64,000 nt of DNA, from NCBI GenBank assembly GCA_027490095.1, contig JAIXYT010000051.1:101794-165793 (forward strand). The letters are read 5' to 3'. The notes beneath the pieces were generated by a model. The model was not told the origin of the DNA and ran no database searches. It saw nothing but the letters and a program-made list of their open reading frames with translations. Made by a program: the position numbers and the translations under genes. Positions 56,151 to 64,000 of this stretch are shown here, in pieces. Origin of the DNA: Sphingomonadales bacterium. Lineage in GTDB: Bacteria > Pseudomonadota > Alphaproteobacteria > Sphingomonadales > Sphingomonadaceae. The first letter of the stretch is position 1. The number at the start of each line of letters is the position of its first letter.

Positions 56151-57874
56151 GCGACATCCTTCTTGAGTTCGGTCTTCAGGATCTTGCCGTTCGCGTTGCG
56201 GGGCAAGGGCTGGTGCCGCACATACACGGCAACCGGCACCTTGAAGCGCGCCAGGCGTTCGGCAACGAAGGCCTGGAGTTCGGCTTCCTCGACCGTCATG
56301 CCCGGCTTGGTCGACACGAAGGCGACGGGCTCTTCGCCAAGGGTCAGGTGCGGCTTGCCGACGAGGGCTGCGTCCATCACCGCCGGATGCTCGCAGAGCA
56401 CGCCTTCGACTTCCACGCAGTAGATGTTCTCGCCGCCGCGGATCAGCATGTCCTTGGCGCGGTCGACGATGGTGATGAAGCCCTCGGAGTCGATGCGGGC
56501 GAGGTCTCCGGTGCGGACCCAGCCGTCGGGGAAGGTCTCGGCGGTGGCTTCGGGCTTGTTCCAATAGCCTTTCACGATGTTGGGGCCGAAGCCGTAGAGC
56601 TCGCCGACGGTGTCGGGCGGCTGGACCTGGCCGTCGGGGCCGCGGACTTGGGCGTCGCAGACGGAGACGGGCGGGCCGCAGCTGTCGGGGCGGTTCAGAT
56701 AGTCCTCGGCCATATGGTGGCTGAAGGTGGCGCTGGTTTCCGTCATGCCCCAGCCGTTGCCGGGCGCGGCGCCGGCAGCGCCGATCTGACGTACGAGTTC
56801 AGGCGCCGACGGCGCGCCACCGTAGGAGATCGCTTCCAGGCTGGAGAGGTCATGCTTGTCGCGATCGGGGTGGGTGAGGATCTGCCAGGCGATGGTGGGC
56901 ACGCCGCCGGCCGATGTTATGCGTTCGGCTTCGATCAGCTTCAGCGCTTCGCCGGCGTCGAACTTCTTCTGCATCACCAGCTTGGCCCCGGCGACCAGCG
57001 AGGGGTTGAGGATCGCGTGGCAACCGGTTGCGTGGAAGAAGGGCACGCTGAGCAGGGTCGCCTTCTGCGGGCCGGAAGGGTCAGGCACGGGCGGCGTCTC
57101 GCCCCGACGCAGATAGCTGCGGGCGGCCGAGAAGCCCGACGACAGGATGTTGGCGCAGATGTTGCGGTGCGTGCCCAGCGCGCCCTTGGGGCGCCCGGTG
57201 GTGCCGCTGGTGTAGAAGATGGTTGCGTCGTCCTCCGGGCCCAGGAAGGGCGCAGGTGTCGGCACGGCGGGGAGGTCGGCCCAGCTTTCCGGCGGGCCGA
57301 TCACGGCCTCGAGCGCCTTTGCGTCCGGCCGCGAATTCCCGGCGCGGCCCTGGTCGGCACCTCGACTGACGAGCACATGTGCGAGCGCAGGAAGCGCAGC
57401 GCGGTGGGGGGCGATCCTTTCCCAGCGTTCGGCGTCGGCGACCAGCAGGGATGCGCCGGAATCGGCGAGGCCATATTCCAGCTCGGCGCCCGTCCACCAG
57501 GCATTGAGCGGGGTGACGATCGCGCCGGCGAGCTGCGCGGCGTAGAAGGCAACCGGCCATTCGGGCACATTGCGCATGGCGATCGCGACGCGGTCGCCGG
57601 GCTTCACGCCCAGCGCACCCATGTGCTCCGCCAGCCGGATCGTGGCGCGGGCGAAGGCTTCGAAGGTCACGCGCTCGCCTTCGTGCACCAGGAAGATGCG
57701 GCTGCCGTGGGCACGGCCCGCGGCGAAGCAATGCTGCAACGACGGGGGCGCATTCTTCCATGTCCGGGTGGGCCGGCCGCGAATCTCCAGCGTCTCCATC
57801 TCGAACGGTGCGCCCGGCGCGGTCAGCAGGGCCGTCGCTTCGGCAATCGTCATTGCAGGCCAGTTGTTGCTCAT
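56147..57874 (-). CDS. Acyl-CoA synthetase (AMP-forming)
   Basis: 'IFYTSGTTGRPKGALGTHRN', 'WGMTETSA', 'DGWVRTGDLARIDSEGFITIVDRAKDMLIRGGENI'. Confidence 0.94.
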   Translation of the reverse strand: MSNNWPAMTIAEATALLTAPGAPFEMETLEIRGRPTRTWKNAPPSLQHCFAAGRAHGSRIFLVHEGERVTFEAFARATIRLAEHMGALGVKPGDRVAIAMRNVPEWPVAFYAAQLAGAIVTPLNAWWTGAELEYGLADSGASLLVADAERWERIAPHRAALPALAHVLVSRGADQGRAGNSRPDAKALEAVIGPPESWADLPAVPTPAPFLGPEDDATIFYTSGTTGRPKGALGTHRNICANILSSGFSAARSYLRRGETPPVPDPSGPQKATLLSVPFFHATGCHAILNPSLVAGAKLVMQKKFDAGEALKLIEAERITSAGGVPTIAWQILTHPDRDKHDLSSLEAISYGGAPSAPELVRQIGAAGAAPGNGWGMTETSATFSHHMAEDYLNRPDSCGPPVSVCDAQVRGPDGQVQPPDTVGELYGFGPNIVKGYWNKPEATAETFPDGWVRTGDLARIDSEGFITIVDRAKDMLIRGGENIYCVEVEGVLCEHPAVMDAALVGKPHLTLGEEPVAFVSTKPGMTVEEAELQAFVAERLARFKVPVAVYVRHQPLPRNANGKILKTELKKDVA

Positions 57875-57983
57875 GTCCGTCCTCCCGCACGCTGATTGGG
57901 GGAAGGCGCGGTTGCCCGCAAGCCTGTCGCAAAGCCGGGGTCTTTGGGCTGTGCGGGGCCCTGCGGTTGCGCTAACAGGCGCC

Positions 57984-60776
57984 ATGCCGGCCCCGCACCT
58001 CACGCTGATCGACGGCTCGGGATTCATCTTCCGGGCCTACCACCGCCTGCCGCCCCTCACCGATCCGGAAGGGACCCCTGTGGGCGCGGTGTTCGGCTTC
58101 ACCTCGATGCTGTGGAACCTGATCGAGGGCGCCCGCAAGTCGCCGGAGGACGATTACCTCGCGGTGATCCTGGACGCGGGGAAGAAGAGCTTCCGCAACG
58201 AGATCTACCCCGACTACAAGGCGAACCGGCCGGAACCGCCGGAAGACCTGGTGCCCCAGTTCCCGCTGATCCGCGATGCCGTGAACGCGCTGGGCGTGCC
58301 CTGCATCGAGAAGCCGATGTACGAGGCCGACGACCTTATCGCCTCTTACGCCGAAGCCGCGATGGCAGCCGGCATGACGGTGACGATCGTGAGCTCGGAC
58401 AAGGACCTGATGCAGCTGATCCGGCCCGGGCTGACGCTGCTGGATACCATGCAGAACAAGCGCTTCGCGGAAGCCGAGGTGCTGGAGAAATGGGGCGTCG
58501 CTCCGGCTGCGCTGGCCGAGGTGCTGGCCTTGATGGGCGACAGCGTTGACAATGTGCCGGGCGTGCCCGGCATCGGCCCCAAGACGGCCGCGGACCTGGT
58601 GCAGCAGTTCGGAACCGTGGAGGGCGTGCTCGCCAATCTTGAGGCCATCAAGCGGCCCAAGTTGCGCGAGAATCTGGAGGCACATGCCGAGGCCGCGCGG
58701 ATGAGCCGGATCCTCGTGGAGCTGAAGCGCGACCTGCCGCTGGAGCCGGCGCTCGATACGCTGAAGCTCGACCACCGCGAGGACCCGGAGAAGCTGGCTG
58801 CCTTCCTTGCGAAGCACGGGTTCCGCAGCCTGCTCGCGAAGCTCGGCGACCTGGGCAGGGCGGCGGCCGACACCATCCAGAAGCCGAAGGCGGAGGAGGC
58901 CGACGCGCCCGCGGAGCCGCCGTTCGACCTCGACGCCTATGAGACGGTGGTGACGGCCGAGCGGCTGGCATGGTGGATCGACGAGGCGCGGCGGCTGGGC
59001 GTGGTGGCCTTCGACACCGAGACGACGAGCCTCAATGCCTGTTCGGCCCGACTGGTGGGCTTCAGCCTCGCGACCGGACCCGGCAAGGCCTGTTACGTGC
59101 CGCTTGCCCATGAATCGGGCGAAGGGCTGCTGGCCGAGCGGGTGAACCAGCTGTCGCCGGACGTCGCGCTGCCGCTGCTGAAGGGCCTGCTGGAAGACCC
59201 GGGCGTGCTGAAGGTGGGCCAGAACCTGAAGTATGACATGGTGGTAGTGGCCCGCCACGGCATCGAGGTCGCGCCATTCGACGACACGATGCTGCTCTCC
59301 TATGCGCTGGCGGCCGGCCAGCATGGGCACGGCAGGGACGAGCTGTCGGAGCGGCACCTGGGCCATACGCCGATTTCATTCAAGGACGTGGCCGGCGCGG
59401 GCAAGGCGCAGGGGACCTTTGCAGCCGTGCCGCTGGACCAGGCGACCCGCTATGCCGCCGAGGATGCCGATGTGACGCTGCGGCTGTGGCAGCGGCTGCG
59501 CCCGCGGCTGTGGCGCGAAAAGGTGACGCGCACCTACGAATGGTCGGACCGGCCGCTGGTGCCCGTGCTGGCCCGGATGGAGCGGCGCGGGATCAAGGTG
59601 GACCGCGCGGAGCTGTCGCGCATGTCGGCCGAGTTCGCTGGCGAGATGGCGCGGCTGGAGGGCGAGGTGCACGGCATTGCCGGGCAGCCCTTCGCGCTGG
59701 GAAGCCCCAAGCAGCTGGGCGAGATCCTGTTCGAGAAGATGGGCCTGCCCGGCGGCAAGAAGGGAAAATCGGGGCAGTATTCGACCGACGTGACCGAGCT
59801 GGAGCGGCTGGCCGCACTCGACCTTCCGGGCGCGGAACTGTGCCGCAAACTGCTCGACTGGCGCCAGGTCCAGAAGCTCAGGTCCACCTACACCGAGGCG
59901 CTGCAGCAGCAGATCAATGCCGAGACAGGGCGGGTCCACACCAGCTTCTCGCAGGCCGTCGCCTCGACGGGGCGGCTGTCCTCGACCGACCCGAACCTGC
60001 AGAACATCCCTATCCGGACCGAGATGGGCCGCCGCATCCGCGACGCTTTTGTGGCCGAGCCGGGCAACGTGATCCTGTCGGCCGACTACAACCAGATCGA
60101 GCTGCGGCTGATGGCGCACATCGCCGACGTGCCAGAGCTGAAGGAGGCCTATGCGAGCGGCCAGGACATCCACGCCCTGACCGCGCGGCAGATCTTCGGC
60201 CTTGCCCCCGATGCGCCCGTTGACCGCGACCTGCGCGGACGCGCCAAGACCATCAACTTCTCGATCATCTACGGCATTTCGGCCTTCGGCCTCGCCCAGC
60301 GGCTGGGCATCCCGCGCCCCGAGGCGGCGGATTTCATCGAGCGCTACCTCGACCGCTACCACGGCATCCGGCGCTACATGGCCGAGACCATCGCGAAGGT
60401 GAAGGAGGACGCCTTCGTCACCACGCTCTACGGGCGGCGCATTCACGTGCCGATGATCCGGTCCAAGGTGCAATCCGAGCGGGCAGGTGCCGAGCGGGCG
60501 GCAATCAATGCGCCCGTGCAGGGGACGGCGGCCGACATCATCAAGCGTGCGATGATCCGGATAGACGACGCCCTGGCGCAGGCCGGCTTGACGGGCGCGC
60601 GCATGCTGCTGCAAGTCCACGATGAACTTGTTTTCGAGGTTCCGGAAGCCGAGGTCGCAGGCGCAACCGACGTCATCCGGTCTGTCATGGAATCGGCCGC
60701 CGGCCCTTCCCTTCAGCTCAGCGTGCCGCTGGGCGTGGAGATCGGGACCGGGCCAAACTGGGGAGCTGCCCATTGA
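57984..60776 (+). CDS. polA: DNA polymerase I
   Basis: 5'-nuclease, 3'-5' exonuclease 'FDTETTSLN' and 'LSADYNQIELRLMAHI', 'RGRAKTINFSIIYGISAFGLAQ', 'QVHDELVFEVP'. Confidence 0.97.
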   Translation: MPAPHLTLIDGSGFIFRAYHRLPPLTDPEGTPVGAVFGFTSMLWNLIEGARKSPEDDYLAVILDAGKKSFRNEIYPDYKANRPEPPEDLVPQFPLIRDAVNALGVPCIEKPMYEADDLIASYAEAAMAAGMTVTIVSSDKDLMQLIRPGLTLLDTMQNKRFAEAEVLEKWGVAPAALAEVLALMGDSVDNVPGVPGIGPKTAADLVQQFGTVEGVLANLEAIKRPKLRENLEAHAEAARMSRILVELKRDLPLEPALDTLKLDHREDPEKLAAFLAKHGFRSLLAKLGDLGRAAADTIQKPKAEEADAPAEPPFDLDAYETVVTAERLAWWIDEARRLGVVAFDTETTSLNACSARLVGFSLATGPGKACYVPLAHESGEGLLAERVNQLSPDVALPLLKGLLEDPGVLKVGQNLKYDMVVVARHGIEVAPFDDTMLLSYALAAGQHGHGRDELSERHLGHTPISFKDVAGAGKAQGTFAAVPLDQATRYAAEDADVTLRLWQRLRPRLWREKVTRTYEWSDRPLVPVLARMERRGIKVDRAELSRMSAEFAGEMARLEGEVHGIAGQPFALGSPKQLGEILFEKMGLPGGKKGKSGQYSTDVTELERLAALDLPGAELCRKLLDWRQVQKLRSTYTEALQQQINAETGRVHTSFSQAVASTGRLSSTDPNLQNIPIRTEMGRRIRDAFVAEPGNVILSADYNQIELRLMAHIADVPELKEAYASGQDIHALTARQIFGLAPDAPVDRDLRGRAKTINFSIIYGISAFGLAQRLGIPRPEAADFIERYLDRYHGIRRYMAETIAKVKEDAFVTTLYGRRIHVPMIRSKVQSERAGAERAAINAPVQGTAADIIKRAMIRIDDALAQAGLTGARMLLQVHDELVFEVPEAEVAGATDVIRSVMESAAGPSLQLSVPLGVEIGTGPNWGAAH

Positions 60777-61501
60777 GACGCGCACTGAAGATTCTCCTGT
60801 CGGCAGCCTTCCTGGGGGTCGCTGGAGCTGCAGTCGCCCAGACGGAACCATCCGTGCCGGCAACGGAGGCCCAGCCGCCGGTGCCACCGCCCGCCGACCC
60901 GTCCCTGCTGCCGATGCGCAACGCGATGGAGTTTGTCTGTGGCGACGGCCAGCTGGTCGTGCTTGAACGCGACGATCCCGCAGGGCTTATCCGCGGGGTT
61001 CGCGCTGGCGAGACCTTCACCCTGTTCCGGCAGCTTGGCTACAATCCGCCACGCTATGTGAACGGGTCCGACTCGGTGGACCTAGACGAGGATGTGGCCC
61101 AGCTTCGGCGCGGCAAGTCGGCCCGACAGTCGTGCCAGCGGATTCCGGCACAGCCCACCCCGGGCGTCGTTTGGGGGACGATCACCAAGCTCGACCGCAT
61201 GGCGCTGCCCGCCGGAACCCGCGCCAAGGTGCTGGTGGTCGACGGCGCCCGGATGGACGCGCCTGCCGTGGAACTGGGCTCGACGGCAATCACCACGTCG
61301 GGGAACCAGGTGCCGCTGCACTATCTGGTGAAGTTCGACCCCGCCCGCACGGCCGGGCCGGCGAAGCCCATGCTGCAGGCCCGCATCGAAACGGCCAAGG
61401 GCCAGCTGATGTATGTCAGCGACACGGTGAATGCGCTGCCCAACGAGACGGCGCCTGCCTCCCCCATCGAGCTGCGGCTGGTTCGAACCGGCGGCCAGTG
61501 A
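60773..61501 (+). CDS. Hypothetical secreted protein
   Basis: TTG start overlapping the polA stop; signal peptide 'MRRALKILLSAAFLGVAGAAVAQ'. Confidence 0.6.
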   Translation: MRRALKILLSAAFLGVAGAAVAQTEPSVPATEAQPPVPPPADPSLLPMRNAMEFVCGDGQLVVLERDDPAGLIRGVRAGETFTLFRQLGYNPPRYVNGSDSVDLDEDVAQLRRGKSARQSCQRIPAQPTPGVVWGTITKLDRMALPAGTRAKVLVVDGARMDAPAVELGSTAITTSGNQVPLHYLVKFDPARTAGPAKPMLQARIETAKGQLMYVSDTVNALPNETAPASPIELRLVRTGGQ

Positions 61502-62391
61502 CCGGCCTTCACGGCTGGATCGTGGTCGACAAGCCCGTCGGTCCATCGAGCGCGCAGGTTGTCGGGAAGCTGAAATGGGCGCTGCGGCAGGGCGGCCACG
61601 GCAAGGTGAAGATCGGGCACGGTGGCACTCTGGACCCGCTGGCGTCGGGCGTGCTGCCAATTGCGCTGGGCGAGGCGACCAAGCTGACGGGCCATCTGCT
61701 GAACGGCCCCAAGGCCTATCGCTTCACGATCCGCTTCGGCGCGGCGACCGAGACCGACGACGCCGAGGGCGCGGTGGTGGCGGAAAGCCCCGTGCGCCCG
61801 GACGCGACTGCAATCCACGCGGTTCTGCCCGGTTTCACCGGGCCGATCCGCCAGCGCCCGCCCGCCTACTCGGCGCTGAAGGTGGATGGCGAGCGGGCCT
61901 ATGCGCTCGCCCGGGCCGGAAAAGCGCCGGAGCTCGCCGAACGGGACCTCGTGATCCACGCGCTGGATCTGGTCGCCTGCGACGCCGACAGTGCGACGTT
62001 CGACGTGCACTGCTCGAAGGGCACCTATGTCCGCAGCCTCGCGCGCGACATCGCCGAGGCACTTGGCACGGTGGGGCATGTGTCGCTGCTGCGGCGCACG
62101 GCAGCAGGCCCATTCACCCTGGATCAGGCCATGAGCCTAGACAAATGGGTGGAACTCGTGCATGGGCCCGCGCCTGAACAGGCCCTTTTGCCGCTGACTG
62201 CCGGACTGGACGACATCCCGGCCCTGGCAGTCGAACCCCACGAAGCCGCCGCCCTGAAGCAGGGCAAACGCCTGATGGGGGCCCGTGTGAAGCCCGGCCA
62301 ATATCTCGCCACCCTCGGGTCTGTTCCGGTGGCGCTGGTCGTGGTTTCCGAACAGGACATGACAGTCCTGCGGGGTTTCAACCTGACGTAG
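61498..62391 (+). CDS. truB: tRNA pseudouridine(55) synthase
   Basis: '[17 protein letters not shown]', '[25 protein letters not shown]', '[14 protein letters not shown]'. Confidence 0.95.
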   Translation: MTGLHGWIVVDKPVGPSSAQVVGKLKWALRQGGHGKVKIGHGGTLDPLASGVLPIALGEATKLTGHLLNGPKAYRFTIRFGAATETDDAEGAVVAESPVRPDATAIHAVLPGFTGPIRQRPPAYSALKVDGERAYALARAGKAPELAERDLVIHALDLVACDADSATFDVHCSKGTYVRSLARDIAEALGTVGHVSLLRRTAAGPFTLDQAMSLDKWVELVHGPAPEQALLPLTAGLDDIPALAVEPHEAAALKQGKRLMGARVKPGQYLATLGSVPVALVVVSEQDMTVLRGFNLT

Positions 62392-62402
62392 GAGATCTTG
62401 TG

Positions 62403-62672
62403 ATGTCGATCACGCTCGAGCGCAAGGCTGCGCTCATTGCCGACAATGCCCGCGCCAGCGGGGATACGGGCAGCCCGGAAGTCCAGGTCGCCATCCTCAC
62501 CGAGCGCATCCAGAATCTGACCGAGCACTTCAAGACCCACGCGAAGGACAACCACTCGCGCCGCGGCCTGCTGATGCTCGTGAACAAGCGCCGTTCGCTT
62601 CTCGATTATCTGAAGCGCAAGGACGAAGCCCGCTACCAGGCGCTGATCGCCAAGCTGGGTCTCCGCAAGTAA
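62403..62672 (+). CDS. rpsO: 30S ribosomal protein S15
   Basis: '[54 protein letters not shown]'. Confidence 0.98.
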   Translation: MSITLERKAALIADNARASGDTGSPEVQVAILTERIQNLTEHFKTHAKDNHSRRGLLMLVNKRRSLLDYLKRKDEARYQALIAKLGLRK

Positions 62673-62677
62673 CCCCG

Positions 62678-62702
62678 AAGGGCGCCCCCAGCGGGCGCCC
62701 TT
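62678..62702 (+). terminator. Terminator-like hairpin after rpsO
   Basis: AAGGGCGCCC-CCAGC-GGGCGCCCTT then CCTTC. Confidence 0.7.
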
Positions 62703-62867
62703 CCTTCATCCGGCGCCCGGGTCTCCGGGCGCCTGGCGCGGCAGCGCCGCCCATCGGGGCAAATATGCAACCGGGGCACTCCGCCCCCCCAAGGCCTCGC
62801 CGATCCCGGTGGGGCATGTCCGAACTGCCTCTGGCAATTGGGTCAGGGGCTTGGAGTATGCAGACTG

Positions 62868-64000
62868 ATGTTTACCATTGCCAAGCAATCGATCGAATGG
62901 GGCGGCCGCACGCTGACCCTGGAAACGGGCAAGGTTGCCCGCCAGGCCGACGGGGCCGTGATGGCCACCTACGGCGAGACCGTGGTGCTGTGCGCCGTGA
63001 CGGCCGCCAAGTCGGTGAAGGAAGGACAGGACTTCTTCCCGCTGACCGTCCACTATCAGGAGAAGTTCTCCGCTGCCGGCCGCATCCCTGGCGGCTTCTT
63101 CAAGCGCGAGCGCGGCGCGACCGAGCATGAGACGCTGACTAGCCGCCTGATCGACCGACCGGTGCGCCCGCTGTTCCCCGAAGGCTTCTACAACGAAATC
63201 AACGTCATCGCGCAGGTTCTCAGCTATGACGGCGAGAACGAGGCCGACATCGTCGCGATGATCGCCGCGTCTGCCGCGCTGACCCTGTCGGGCGTGCCCT
63301 TCATGGGCCCGATCGCAGCCGCCCGCGTTGGCTACGCCGATGGCGAGTATCAGCTGAACCCCTCCAAGGAGCAGCTGAAGGAAGGCCGCCTCGACCTCGT
63401 CGTCGCCGGCACCCACGACGCCGTGATGATGGTCGAATCCGAAGCCAAGGAGCTTTCGGAAGACGAGATGCTGGGCGCCGTGATGTTCGCGCACCGTTCG
63501 TTCCAGCCGGTCATCAAGGCGATCATCGGCCTTGCCGAAAAGGCCGCCAAGGAGCCCTGGGAGCTAAAGCTCGCCGACGATTCGGAAATGCTTGCCAAGA
63601 TCCGCAAGGAAGTCGGCAAGGACATCACGGCCGCCTACAAGCTGACCAAGAAGGCCGAGCGCCAGCAGGCGCTGGCCGACGCCAAGGCCAAGATGAAGCC
63701 GCTGTTCGCCGATGCCGACAGCGCCACCCAGCAGAAGGCCGGCAAGCTGTTCAAGAAGCTCGAGGGCGACATCGTCCGCGGCGCGATCCTGAAGGACGGC
63801 AGCCGCATCGACGGCCGCGACACAAAGACGGTCCGCCCGATCATCGGCGAAGTCGGCTTCCTGCCGCGCACCCATGGCTCGGCGCTGTTCACCCGCGGCG
63901 AAACGCAGGCGATCGTCACCACCACGCTCGGAACCTCCGATGCCGAGCAGATGATCGACGGCCTCGACGGGCTGAAGTATGAGCGCTTCATGCTGCACTA
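62868..64000 (+). CDS. pnp: Polyribonucleotide nucleotidyltransferase, 5' part (runs off the window)
   Basis: '[73 protein letters not shown]'; open to the window end, so absent from the supplied ORF track on this strand. Confidence 0.97.
   Translation, partial: MFTIAKQSIEWGGRTLTLETGKVARQADGAVMATYGETVVLCAVTAAKSVKEGQDFFPLTVHYQEKFSAAGRIPGGFFKRERGATEHETLTSRLIDRPVRPLFPEGFYNEINVIAQVLSYDGENEADIVAMIAASAALTLSGVPFMGPIAAARVGYADGEYQLNPSKEQLKEGRLDLVVAGTHDAVMMVESEAKELSEDEMLGAVMFAHRSFQPVIKAIIGLAEKAAKEPWELKLADDSEMLAKIRKEVGKDITAAYKLTKKAERQQALADAKAKMKPLFADADSATQQKAGKLFKKLEGDIVRGAILKDGSRIDGRDTKTVRPIIGEVGFLPRTHGSALFTRGETQAIVTTTLGTSDAEQMIDGLDGLKYERFMLH

Overview
The window looks like an alphaproteobacterial (Sphingomonadales-like) chromosome, GC-rich, in two parts. 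(A) About 1-23 kb is an accessory region ending just before a tRNA-Lys. It carries a ParB-N/DNA-methyltransferase fusion, a DUF5681 protein and a phage large terminase with no capsid, portal or tail genes. At the other end is a DUF3489-DUF2924-serine recombinase module; the recombinase appears split by a frameshift in a C6 run. Between them lies a DNA-phosphorothioation (Dnd/Ssp/Pbe)-like cluster. On the minus strand, with overlapping start/stop codons at nearly every junction, it reads DUF4007 > ~1110-aa P-loop ATPase > short DndC-like PAPS-reductase-fold protein > unlisted 59-aa ORF > DndD-like SMC ATPase > dnd-associated-protein-4-like protein > PLD-DEAD/DEAH helicase. A divergent cysteine desulfurase (DndA/IscS-like) and a DUF262+HNH (SspE/GmrSD-like) protein lie next to it. 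No DndB, DndE, DndFGH or SspB is recognisable, so the composition is atypical. (B) About 23-64 kb is mostly core genome: folK, a family-5-like UDG, aguB/aguA, rlmE, ppx/gppA, tRNA-Ala(CGC), tesB, an acyl-CoA carboxylase subunit, hslO, argF, argD, gcrA, an ECF sigma factor with YCII proteins, amtB/glnK, tldD, a TonB receptor, a LytTR two-component pair, polA, truB, rpsO and partial pnp. It also has hairpin-rich intergenic sequences. Family names are from reading the translations; no database search was run.
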